Source: a virus. From it: a stretch of 30,341 nt of DNA. This document shows positions 5,958 to 13,200 of the stretch, piece after piece. Where the stretch lies: positions 1 to 30,341 of IMG/VR virus record IMGVR_UViG_3300034093_002642; one strand, 5' to 3'. A program made the translations under genes and the position numbers. Under the pieces are notes generated by a model. The model saw nothing but the letters and a program-made list of their open reading frames with translations, did no database searches and had not been told where the DNA came from. Position 1 is the first letter of the stretch, and every line of letters begins with the position of its first letter.

Positions 5958-6672
5958 ACAAGGTATTTATAAAATACTAAATAATAAAACTAATAAAGTT
6001 TACATTGGTTCATCTATTAATATAAATAAAAGATTTAGAGAACATAAAAATTCTTTAGTTAAAAATAAACATAGGTCACCAAAATTACAAAATTCATATA
6101 ATATTCATGGGTTATCATTTTTTATTTTTGAAATAATTGAATTAGTGGACGATATAAATGAATTGTTAAAAAGAGAACAATTTTATATAGATAGTTTTAA
6201 TTCATACCATAATGGTTACAATTCTAGACCAAAAGCTGAATCAAATTACGGTAGAATAGTTTCTGATGAAACTAAGAAAAAAATTAGTGATAAATTAAAA
6301 GGTAATGTTGGTCCAAATAAAGGTTTAATTATGTCTGATGAGATAAAAGCTAAAATAAGTAAAACTAGAAAAGGTTGCGTATCTAATAGAAAAGGTTCTA
6401 AACATACTGAAGAATCTAAAATAAAAATGAGTGAAATTAGGAAAGGTATTAAATGGAACCCAAATTATATTGGTCCCAGTGAAGAAACAAAGAATAAAAT
6501 TAGAGAAACTATGTTAAAAAATGGAACTGGTGGAAGAAATAAAAAATGTATCATTGAAGGAACTGAATATAAATCTGGTAAAGATGCGTCAATTAAATTA
6601 AATATAAATTATGGTAAAGTAATTGAACGTATTAAATCTAAAAATTTTAAAGAATGGTTTTTTATTGAATAA
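5947..6672 (+). CDS. GIY-YIG homing endonuclease with NUMOD modules
   Basis: The 241-residue protein has a GIY-YIG nuclease domain at 1-95: QGIYKILNNKTNKVYIGSS (GIY..YIG), then RFREHKNSL with the catalytic Arg, and the Glu in KREQFYID. From about 100, repeated SDETKKKISDKLKG / SDEIKAKISKTRKG / TEESKIKMSEIRKG units are NUMOD3 DNA-binding repeats. The C-terminus (IIEGTEYKSGKDASIKLNINYGKVIERIKS) is a NUMOD1-like helix-turn-helix. It is the second gene of an RHH operon and overlaps the convergent 2H gene by 11 nt. Confidence 0.9.
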   Translation: MENKQGIYKILNNKTNKVYIGSSININKRFREHKNSLVKNKHRSPKLQNSYNIHGLSFFIFEIIELVDDINELLKREQFYIDSFNSYHNGYNSRPKAESNYGRIVSDETKKKISDKLKGNVGPNKGLIMSDEIKAKISKTRKGCVSNRKGSKHTEESKIKMSEIRKGIKWNPNYIGPSEETKNKIRETMLKNGTGGRNKKCIIEGTEYKSGKDASIKLNINYGKVIERIKSKNFKEWFFIE

Positions 6673-7183
6673 AACCATTCTTTATACATTCATGAAGATA
6701 TTTTGAATGCTCTTCCATAACACCATCACGAGCCCTTCCAATGCTCATGTGCATCCCAAAGTATGGTCTACCTAATCCTAATTCATTTCTAATGGCTTGA
6801 AGGCCTTCTCTTTCTTCGTTAGGAATATCCAACCACCAGATTCTATCATCAGTCTTAGGGTTTAAGTCTAATACAATATCAATTTTTTTTCCATCCCATT
6901 TAGTTTTAACATCTTCCCATAATTGAAGAATTTCTTCTTCTGACTTATCATTGTTCTGTGTTAAATCTCTCATAGAATCGTTTATGAATGATACGTGAGC
7001 TCCTCTGATTGGTTTGTTAAGGGTAATGTTATATCTTTTTTTTAGAAACCATGCGTAGTATTCACAAACATCACCTTCAATAAAAACCATAGCTATCTTC
7101 TTCCATGATGATTGGAATAAATGCTTGTTTGTTTTATCTTCTGGTTCAAAACCTATTTTTCCTATTAATTTGATTCTATCCAT
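6662..7183 (-). CDS. 2H phosphoesterase-like protein
   Basis: The 173-residue protein has two His-x-Ser motifs in the right spacing for a 2H fold: GAHVSF (His63) and GMHMSI (His145). Hydrophobic strands precede each (KKIAMVFIEG; KKIDIVLDLNP). 2H enzymes cleave or open 2',3'-cyclic phosphates and cyclic oligonucleotides; phage members include RNA-end repair enzymes and the anti-CBASS nuclease Acb1. The substrate cannot be read from the sequence. It sits between two RHH-nuclease cassettes, with its own promoter (TATATTTG, 7188-7195) just before the ATG. Confidence 0.6.
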   Translation of the reverse strand: MDRIKLIGKIGFEPEDKTNKHLFQSSWKKIAMVFIEGDVCEYYAWFLKKRYNITLNKPIRGAHVSFINDSMRDLTQNNDKSEEEILQLWEDVKTKWDGKKIDIVLDLNPKTDDRIWWLDIPNEEREGLQAIRNELGLGRPYFGMHMSIGRARDGVMEEHSKYLHECIKNGFIQ

Positions 7184-7223
7184 AATGCAAATATATAATT
7201 TTTTTTTAATATTATTAAATTAT

Positions 7224-7281
7224 TTTACTTTTTTTTCATATGTATTATATTTATATATATAATAAATGTTATACATATGAA
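7224..7281 (+). promoter_or_regulatory. Promoter and 11-bp inverted repeat of RHH-HNH cassette
   Basis: TTTAC (7224-7228), 17 nt, TATATTTA (7246-7253). The perfect arms TTCATATGTAT (7235-7245) and ATACATATGAA (7271-7281) enclose the -7 box and include the ATG at 7277. It is the best operator candidate in the window. Confidence 0.7.
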
Positions 7282-7435
7282 AAAAGAAAAACTAAAAGAT
7301 GTTGTTTGGCCAATAAGAATGTCACAGGAACTAAAAGATGAATTTAAAACTTATTGTGATAATAAGGGTTACTCAATGAATAAATTAATAAAAATACTAA
7401 TTAAAAAAGAAATTAAAAATGGGTTGGAATCTTAA
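7277..7435 (+). CDS. Ribbon-helix-helix DNA-binding protein, second copy
   Basis: The 52-residue protein has a strand VVWPIRMS, helix ELKDEFKTYCDNKG, the turn YSMNKLIKILIKKEIKN, matching RHH repressors. It is related in plan, not closely in sequence, to the RHH at 5796. It overlaps the HNH gene start by 17 nt. It was probably acquired together with the nuclease as a self-regulated unit, since it has a private promoter and lies on the strand opposite its neighbours. Confidence 0.75.
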   Translation: MKKEKLKDVVWPIRMSQELKDEFKTYCDNKGYSMNKLIKILIKKEIKNGLES

Positions 7436-7961
7436 TACTGAAGAAGGTCGTGAAGCTAAAAGAAAATATTATGCTGAATATAGACTTAAAAATAAAGATA
7501 AAATAAAAAAAATAGCTAAGAAATATAGAGATAATAATAAAACTACTATTAGTAATATCGATAAAATATATAGAGAAAAAAATAAAGATAAGATAAACAC
7601 ATATAGAAGAGAACGAATTTTAAAAGACCCTTTATATAGAATAACATCAAACATTAGGAGTTTAATTAGACAATCTTTTAGATATAAAGGTTTAAAAAAG
7701 AATACATTATCTGAAAAAATACTTGGGTGTACTTTTGAAGAATTTAAAAACCATTTAGAATCACTTTGGGGGCCATGGATGAATTGGGATAACTATGGTT
7801 TATATGAACCTAATAAACTAAATTACGGGTGGGATATAGACCACATAATACCGTTAAAAACTGGTAAAACAGAAGAAGATATAATTAAATTAAATCATCA
7901 TTTAAATCTTCAACCTTTATGTTCATATACTAACCGAAATATTAAGATGGACGATTTTTAA
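7419..7961 (+). CDS. HNH homing endonuclease (HNH-3)
   Basis: The 180-residue protein has a long basic N-terminal coil (residues 1-70, rich in Lys/Arg/Asn), a middle SEKILGCTFEEFKNHLESLW, and an HNH core WDIDHIIPL followed by LNHHLNLQPLCSYTNRNIKMDD. This is the standard layout of a widespread phage HNH family (GC...F..HLE.L...W.IDHI.PL). It is the second gene of an RHH cassette. Its last 20 nt overlap the convergent gene at 7942, so the cassette is inserted very tightly. Confidence 0.88.
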   Translation: MGWNLNTEEGREAKRKYYAEYRLKNKDKIKKIAKKYRDNNKTTISNIDKIYREKNKDKINTYRRERILKDPLYRITSNIRSLIRQSFRYKGLKKNTLSEKILGCTFEEFKNHLESLWGPWMNWDNYGLYEPNKLNYGWDIDHIIPLKTGKTEEDIIKLNHHLNLQPLCSYTNRNIKMDDF

Positions 7962-8502
7962 TCCAATTCTGCCAGTGAGGGTTATTCTGTCGTTCATATT
8001 GTATTTGGTGTTTTTTCATTGAAGTAAAATAATTCTTTGGAGAGAATGTTGTTGGGTCATAGATTGTTGGGCCTTTTTCATAACCAACACATTTAATTAC
8101 ATCAAGCAAGTCATTAGCATTAAGTTGTCCTCTTAAATCCAAAAGAATTTGTGCATCTATTTCAGCAGCTATTTGTTCACTTAAAATTGCGGTTAATTCT
8201 GCTTCAGCATCAATATTCCTAAAGGCAGTTAAATCTTGAATCATTTCAGGTGACCAGTAACTTTTTAACTTATGTGAACCATAAGCATCTGTATCTAGAT
8301 ATTCAACACCATGAGATTCAGCCCAATTCTTGAATATCTCTATACAATCTTCTCTATCAACACTAAATATCTTAGGTAATTCACGAATAATATCGTTACC
8401 ATATTCATGTTCATGATACCTATTAAAAAATATACCATCTTTAACATAGTAATACTTTTTAATATAGTTTAATATTTGACCAAACTTTCTAAATTCATCC
8501 AT
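7942..8502 (-). CDS. Protein with T4 gp23-like capsid segment
   Basis: The ATG at 8502 (MDEFRKFGQI) is preferred to the TTG six bases upstream, giving 186 residues. Residues 78-123 (KLKSYWSPEMIQDLTAF... DAEAELTAILSEQIAAEI) closely follow the T4 major capsid protein gp23 block LKAAYSIELAQDLRAVHG / DADAELSGILATEIMLEI. The rest does not look like a capsid protein: an N-terminal helical part and a C-terminal TFSPKNYFTSMKKHQIQY tail. A 186-residue protein cannot be a full HK97-fold capsid. It could be a capsid-interacting factor or a fusion relic. Promoter: TTGAC with TATACTTG just before the start. Confidence 0.6.
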   Translation of the reverse strand: MDEFRKFGQILNYIKKYYYVKDGIFFNRYHEHEYGNDIIRELPKIFSVDREDCIEIFKNWAESHGVEYLDTDAYGSHKLKSYWSPEMIQDLTAFRNIDAEAELTAILSEQIAAEIDAQILLDLRGQLNANDLLDVIKCVGYEKGPTIYDPTTFSPKNYFTSMKKHQIQYERQNNPHWQNWIKNRPS

Positions 8503-8540
8503 ATACAAGTATAAAGATAAATTTAGAATAAGTCAAGTTT

Positions 8541-9254
8541 TTAAGCTAATCTAAGCGGTTTTAAAAATTCTCTTAAGAATGCATTGGTGGGCCCACCAAT
8601 TTTATCAACCCATTTTTCGTAGTTGGCTTCGTTGCGTTCTTCTAATTCAGTTTCAACTTTCTTAGATGGTTTACGAACACCATAAGGTAATTTTTCTTCT
8701 TGAAAGTCTGGATAAAGAGTTCTATTAAAAACTCTTTCATCAACCAAGAAAACAAACGCTGTTAATTGGTCACCCAAATCTGGTTCATAGAACTCTGATG
8801 TGATAATACCATTAAAATACAATGCAGCTAAGTGCTGATTAAGGCTTCCCATTTTTTCTGGGTTATTGTTGGTAGTTCCACCATTAAGGATAATGAATGT
8901 TTTATCATTTTTAGCCCATTTATTATAAATTGCTTCATGTGGTGGTAATCCTTTAACATTTTGTTGATATTCGACTACTGCATGACCAAATTGAATTCCA
9001 GCATGTATTGTACCAGATAATTGATAGGCAACTAATCCATACATACGATATTCTAAATACATAACTGTCTTACGAGGCATTGAGTTAGCTTTAACTTTGC
9101 ATAACTCAATACGTCTTATAAATTCATCTGATGTTATTTTTTCTGTGTTATATGAATCTTCACATGACACCATGTCAGTATCCCATGACGAAATGTCAAG
9201 GATTCTCATATTAGCTGATAGGCACCAATCGTACCCTGTTCTTAAATCATTCAT
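8541..9254 (-). CDS. PTH2-like (peptidyl-tRNA hydrolase 2 fold) phage protein
   Basis: The 237-residue protein has a core resembling the PTH2 fold: a strand MYGLVAYQLSG (71-81), IHAGIQFGHAVVEYQ (83-97) matching the Q..HA helix, KTFIILNGG as the next strand, then a helix and FYEPDLGDQLTAFVFLVDE. EPDL..LTA recalls the PTH2 C-terminal strand. Such proteins occur widely in large phages without proven activity. If active it would recycle peptidyl-tRNA, in line with the other tRNA functions here. The assignment is by motif order only. A leader hairpin (9276-9293) lies between this gene and the one before it. Confidence 0.5.
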   Translation of the reverse strand: MNDLRTGYDWCLSANMRILDISSWDTDMVSCEDSYNTEKITSDEFIRRIELCKVKANSMPRKTVMYLEYRMYGLVAYQLSGTIHAGIQFGHAVVEYQQNVKGLPPHEAIYNKWAKNDKTFIILNGGTTNNNPEKMGSLNQHLAALYFNGIITSEFYEPDLGDQLTAFVFLVDERVFNRTLYPDFQEEKLPYGVRKPSKKVETELEERNEANYEKWVDKIGGPTNAFLREFLKPLRLA

Positions 9255-9275
9255 TTTTCTTTTGGTTTTTTACTA

Positions 9276-9293
9276 TTTACTATTGATAGTAAA
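9276..9293 (-). promoter_or_regulatory. Perfect hairpin in the intercistronic leader
   Basis: TTTACTAT / ATAGTAAA with a 2-nt loop lies directly after the TAG of the 9294 gene and about 20 nt before the ATG of the PTH2-like gene. It lacks a T-run, so mRNA processing or translational control is likelier than termination. Confidence 0.4.
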
Positions 9294-9497
9294 CTACCAA
9301 CTATCGTAGTCGGTTATGTCTTTTTCTATTGTATTATCACCCCATTTTATTATAACTTTTACGTTACAACCAATACCTGTATGGGTGAAACAATATGTTA
9401 TTTTTGCACTTAGATTATCACCATACACAATGTTAATCGCTTGTATCAATTTGTCTAATGTCTTTTGTTCTACTTCGTTTAATTCAAATGATGCCAT
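9294..9497 (-). CDS. Hypothetical protein, 67 residues
   Basis: The small protein MASFELNEVEQKTLDKLIQ... has an N-terminal amphipathic helix, then strands (KITYCFTHTG, CNVKVIIKWG) with two Cys. It overlaps the PARP stop codon by 1 nt (TAATG), so translational coupling to PARP is expected and a shared role is possible. The family is not recognised. Confidence 0.65.
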   Translation of the reverse strand: MASFELNEVEQKTLDKLIQAINIVYGDNLSAKITYCFTHTGIGCNVKVIIKWGDNTIEKDITDYDSW

Positions 9498-10789
9498 TAG
9501 TTTCCAATTTCAATTAAATGCGATACAGTACATTGTGCTGCGTTATAAACGATGTATTCATTGTTTCTTAAATCAGCACCACCTTTGGCAAATACTGAAT
9601 CGTAATCGTCTTTTTTCAATACTTTATCAGATAATGAATAACAACTAGATGTGTGGTTAAGGATTTCTTTTTGATTTCCTAAATGAACATCAAACAACGC
9701 TAAATATGCTTTATCATCACCACCTTTGGTCCAATAAGAACCTCTCAACGATGAATAACCGATAGATTTCTGTGCTTTATCAGCAAAGTAGATACCATCA
9801 CCAAACATACTACCAGTATGAACAGCACCAGAAGGTCTAATCAATAAACCAGTTTGTAAGATGTTAAACCAGTTCTCATTACGGGAACCATGCCAGTAAA
9901 GTCTTCTTTTCTTAACCTTAGCTTGTTCAAAGTGAGTGTCAAATACTTTTTGTGTTTTGGTATTAACAACCTTAAAGACTTGTTTAACTTGGTGAGCGTT
10001 AGGGCCCATAAGCTTAGTGACAAGAGCAAGTGTTTCAGTATCTTCTTCAACATCAACTCTAAGACCCATTTGGTCAAGGATTGTAATTTGGTCAACTTGT
10101 TCTTCTTCTGGAGCGTCAGCAGCGGCTTTTTGTTGTTTAATCAATTGAACCTGACCTGCCATCGTATCTAATGTAGATTGTTCTTGTCCAATGAATTTTT
10201 GTGCTTTTTCTAAGGAATTAACATCGTTTACATCATTGATAAGATAATCACGTACATTATCCATTCTTCTAGGGATAATGGTATATAATTTAAGTAACAA
10301 GTCATTGATGTCTTTCTTATCAACATTCAAGACCAATTTAAAACTAATAGTATCAATTAATTCCTGAGCAGCATTTACTTGTTGTTCAGATACAGCTTCT
10401 TGAGTAACCTTATAGTTTCTTTGGATTGCTTTGTTTGCAAAGCTCATTAATTGGTCGATAAGTCTTTTAACCACAGAGTTTTTAATCTCTTCAGTTTTAG
10501 CAGTAGCTGTTGAACCACTGGTAGCATCAATTACTGGTTCAGCTAAGAATTCAGTAACATCAGTATAACCTTTTGTTTTAGATAGTTTCTGTTTAAGAAC
10601 ACTATCCCATTTGCTTGAAGGTTTAATCTCAGTAGTTAAACTACGTCCAACTCTACCGTATTCACATTTGATAGTACCATCGGAAAGTTCTTCCATGATA
10701 TAAACTTTGTTACTATTATCAGTCATTCCGTTATCAACAGAAACATGAATTAATTTGGCGTATCTTAAACCGTTTTCTTTAATTATCAT
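9497..10789 (-). CDS. Poly(ADP-ribose) polymerase-like protein with WGR domain
   Basis: The 430-residue protein has a WGR-type domain at 1-85 (KVYIMEEL, CEYGRVGR), a helical regulatory region at about 105-240 (FKLVLNVDKKDINDLLLKLY, TIIPRR), and a PARP catalytic domain at 295-430. The catalytic triad is in place: His300 in YWHGS, Tyr334 in GDGIYFAD, and Glu411 in NEYIVYN; GSMFG and KSIGY are also typical. So it is probably catalytically competent, with Glu allowing polymer synthesis. WGR domains sense DNA ends in PARP1-3. In a phage it may modify host or defence proteins or act in DNA-end metabolism. Promoter: TATCTTTG at 10813-10820; a palindrome TTATCATGATAA (10783-10794) centres on the start. 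Confidence 0.9.
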   Translation of the reverse strand: MIIKENGLRYAKLIHVSVDNGMTDNSNKVYIMEELSDGTIKCEYGRVGRSLTTEIKPSSKWDSVLKQKLSKTKGYTDVTEFLAEPVIDATSGSTATAKTEEIKNSVVKRLIDQLMSFANKAIQRNYKVTQEAVSEQQVNAAQELIDTISFKLVLNVDKKDINDLLLKLYTIIPRRMDNVRDYLINDVNDVNSLEKAQKFIGQEQSTLDTMAGQVQLIKQQKAAADAPEEEQVDQITILDQMGLRVDVEEDTETLALVTKLMGPNAHQVKQVFKVVNTKTQKVFDTHFEQAKVKKRRLYWHGSRNENWFNILQTGLLIRPSGAVHTGSMFGDGIYFADKAQKSIGYSSLRGSYWTKGGDDKAYLALFDVHLGNQKEILNHTSSCYSLSDKVLKKDDYDSVFAKGGADLRNNEYIVYNAAQCTVSHLIEIGN

Positions 10790-10848
10790 GATAAATTATA
10801 TTAAATTCTTTGCAAAGATAAATTAATTATTTCAAATAAAAAATTTAA

Positions 10849-11052
10849 TCACCAATTTTTTGTTACGTCATCAAATAATCCTTGGTTATTAATAATCCAA
10901 TTATAGAATAAAGATTGCATATCTGGTGGTACCATGTTTCCATTTACGTAAACCACATCAGTTACAATCTCTAATTCTTGGCCACCTTGTAGTGGCATTC
11001 CTGGTGCTACTTCTGCAGCGTGTTTTAATCTAAAAACTTTATTTGTTATCAT
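10849..11052 (-). CDS. Hypothetical protein, 67 residues
   Basis: The protein MITNKVFRLKHAAEVAPGMPLQ... looks like a compact beta-rich fold (LEIVTDVVYVNGNMVP) with a C-terminal helix (MQSLFYNWIINNQGLFD). It has its own TTGAC promoter 15 nt upstream (11068-11097) and lies between PARP and an RNA ligase. The function is not recognisable. Confidence 0.65.
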   Translation of the reverse strand: MITNKVFRLKHAAEVAPGMPLQGGQELEIVTDVVYVNGNMVPPDMQSLFYNWIINNQGLFDDVTKNW

Positions 11053-11067
11053 AATTTTATTTTTTTA

Positions 11068-11097
11068 TAAAGATAACAAACAAAGTTCAAAAGTCAA
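11068..11097 (-). promoter_or_regulatory. Promoter of the 67-residue gene
   Basis: The minus strand has TTGAC, 17 nt, TATCTTTA, then the ATG about 16 nt further on. Confidence 0.6.
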
Positions 11098-11100
11098 CTA

Positions 11101-12141
11101 TTAAACCATTTTAAAGAACATCTCCCTTACTTTGCTGGAAAGATATTTATTTATTTCTTTAGGTTCAATGTTATTGGTTACCATAGTATCCATTTCTTCT
11201 TTTACTACATCATTTACAACCCATCTGATAACATCACCCATCTTTTTAACATCGATTGGTTCATCATTAATGAATGTATTTTCAAGTGCTTGATTGAAAC
11301 GACTTTCAGTAACTGCATATTCTACAAATTTTTGAATACCCTCCAATTTTTCAACATCAACACTTGCAAGAGTTTTAACCTTAGAACTAGAGTGTTTTTC
11401 ACCTTTCACCTTAAAGCGATGAGTGATACCTTTTACTTCAGTTGACCAAACAATACCTTCACCGATTCCAGAGAAGCCAAAAGCTTTCGCTACAGGACAT
11501 TCTTCTTCAACAGCGATAGTAAGTTCAGATAATTGATTTTGAACCAAAGCAGGCATGTTAAAATCAATATCAATTGAAAATGTTTCATAGTCATCAATAT
11601 TGTAGATTTTGTTTTCTGGTGATTTCAAATATGAATAATCAACCCAATAAGCTGGTTGGTTTTTTAATTCTTCTTCATCAGCAACGATTGGACTAATCTT
11701 AACCCCAAAAATAAAGAAAGATTTAGGGAGATTGGTAATACCAACACCTTTTTGAATATTACCACCACACCACTCACCATAAATAGTGACTGTATTATGT
11801 TCGTAACTAACATTAGTTTTTTCTTGAATCTCACGGAATAACTTATTAAAAGCATCTTTGTTAGATTCAGCAAAGAAAGCGAAAGCTGCGTTATCTTTTT
11901 CTGGTGTAATGATATTCTCACGAGATTGTGCCCAAAACCCACCATCTTTATTATAAGATACAGCAGCATTGGTTCCATGTAACTTAACAGTACCTTTAAA
12001 GGTAAGTGTTGGTTTAGGTAATGTATGGTCATAAATAGCATCACCATTTTCATCTAACCCAACATAGTTGTAATGTCTGTTTATATTCGTCACGACACTT
12101 CTAAACTGCTCGATAGACGGAAATTTTATCATTTTTTTCAT
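11101..12141 (-). CDS. RNA ligase, Rnl2-like nucleotidyltransferase
   Basis: The 346-residue protein has the covalent-nucleotidyltransferase motifs: I, KLHGTNAAV with Lys53; III, TIYGEWCGGNIQKGVGI; IV, GEGIVWS; V, RFKVKGEKHSS. The N-terminus (IKFPSIEQFRSVV) is as in phage RNA ligases of the Rnl2/PF09414 kind, while the helical C-terminus is longer. The reaction is ATP-dependent sealing of RNA 5'-phosphate and 3'-OH ends. With the Rnl1-type ligase at 15039 it gives the phage two RNA ligases, as in T4. The second ATG at codon 4 is an equally possible start. Confidence 0.82.
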   Translation of the reverse strand: MKKMIKFPSIEQFRSVVTNINRHYNYVGLDENGDAIYDHTLPKPTLTFKGTVKLHGTNAAVSYNKDGGFWAQSRENIITPEKDNAAFAFFAESNKDAFNKLFREIQEKTNVSYEHNTVTIYGEWCGGNIQKGVGITNLPKSFFIFGVKISPIVADEEELKNQPAYWVDYSYLKSPENKIYNIDDYETFSIDIDFNMPALVQNQLSELTIAVEEECPVAKAFGFSGIGEGIVWSTEVKGITHRFKVKGEKHSSSKVKTLASVDVEKLEGIQKFVEYAVTESRFNQALENTFINDEPIDVKKMGDVIRWVVNDVVKEEMDTMVTNNIEPKEINKYLSSKVREMFFKMV

Positions 12142-12155
12142 TTTATCTATTTTTA

Positions 12156-12818
12156 TTATTTAACTTTATTATGGATTGGTCGTTTTGAACGTGTTACACG
12201 TGTCCTGTTTAATAATATACCACCATCATCTCTTATTAAACCATATCTTAAAAATAAACCAGTGAAAGATTTATTTAAATCATCATTATCACCAGTAAAA
12301 TTATAAGTACCAATTATAATTCCTAAACCCCAATTATCACCAACCTGTGCAAAGATTGTTGATGAAATCTCAAGCATGATTGGCATTGTTTTAGAAAATG
12401 TATAACCAGCACCAATTGAAATTTCATTACTGAAAATACCATATTGACATGCATCCATTGTTAATCTACCCTGAATGTATAATTTATTTTCATTATGGTC
12501 TTGGTATTGTGTAATAATAGAATTATCTACCAAATAGCTATCAGAACTATAATTAATTAATTTAGCTTTACCAATAGCCAATCCAACATCTACCATACCT
12601 ATCGACTTACCAAATTCAATATTTTGAGTAATGCGTTCTGATAACGTCTCACCAAGTTGACCAGCACTCATCAAAGAAACAAACATACTTCTAACATACC
12701 ATGAACTTTTAACCTTAGTATTGATTACGGAATCTTTACTAATAGATAATGAATCTAGTTTAATTTGACTATAACCACTTATTGTGATTAACAACATGAC
12801 TAAAATTAATTTTTTCAT
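12156..12818 (-). CDS. Secreted outer-membrane beta-barrel-like protein
   Basis: I place the start at 12818 (MKKLILVMLLITISGYSQ), since this gives a clean signal peptide with a Flavobacterium-like SGYSQ cleavage region; upstream in-frame codons belong to the preceding intergenic stretch. The mature part (about 200 residues) is rich in alternating hydrophobic strands and glycine (SIGAGYTFSKTMPIMLEISS, DNWGLGIIIGTYNFTG, FTGLFLRYGL), which suggests an outer-membrane barrel of 8 or so strands. A phage gene for a host-surface protein points to superinfection exclusion or envelope change. The family is unknown. Confidence 0.65.
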   Translation of the reverse strand: MKKLILVMLLITISGYSQIKLDSLSISKDSVINTKVKSSWYVRSMFVSLMSAGQLGETLSERITQNIEFGKSIGMVDVGLAIGKAKLINYSSDSYLVDNSIITQYQDHNENKLYIQGRLTMDACQYGIFSNEISIGAGYTFSKTMPIMLEISSTIFAQVGDNWGLGIIIGTYNFTGDNDDLNKSFTGLFLRYGLIRDDGGILLNRTRVTRSKRPIHNKVK

Positions 12819-12819
12819 G

Positions 12820-13029
12820 TTAATTATTATCAGATAAAAATTGTTCAATTATTTCCTCTTCCTCTTCATCAGTTCCTTCTGCATCATTTAACCATTCAAT
12901 TGAATCAACCCCATATTCATCCCAAGAATCCCAAGTCGCATGAATAATGAACTTTCTTCCATCTTCCATTTCCCCATTATAATCGTAAAATGCGGAGATT
13001 AATTCTTCGCTACCGTAATCTATTTTCAT
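12820..13029 (-). CDS. Small acidic hypothetical protein
   Basis: The 69-residue protein has a beta-rich N-terminal part (MKIDYGSEELISAFYDYNG, KFIIHATWDSWDEYG) and ends in a Glu run (GTDEEEEEIIEQFLSDNN). The start overlaps the stop of the preceding TM gene as ATGA. Highly acidic small phage proteins can mimic DNA, but nothing more specific can be said. Confidence 0.65.
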   Translation of the reverse strand: MKIDYGSEELISAFYDYNGEMEDGRKFIIHATWDSWDEYGVDSIEWLNDAEGTDEEEEEIIEQFLSDNN

Positions 13030-13199
13030 ATTATTTTATTTTTATTTTTTATTATTGTTTCACTCATTTTTTTATTAAAGAAAAAATCTGATTTCTTTTT
13101 TACTTTATATCTTTGATAACCAAAAAATAAGATAAATAATATTACCAAAGGTAATAAGATACTAATTAAAATTCCGATTATTGTGAATATTATTTCCAT
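13026..13199 (-). CDS. Small single-TM protein
   Basis: The 57-residue protein MEIIFTIIGILISILLPLVI... has one hydrophobic helix at about 3-27, then a basic tail (GYQRYKVKKKSDFFF, KNKNKII). The predicted topology is N-out, C-in by the positive-inside rule. It begins 1 nt after the DNA ligase stop and its TGA overlaps the next ATG, so it is embedded in the ligase operon. The function is unknown. Confidence 0.65.
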   Translation of the reverse strand: MEIIFTIIGILISILLPLVILFILFFGYQRYKVKKKSDFFFNKKMSETIIKNKNKII

Positions 13200-13200
13200 A

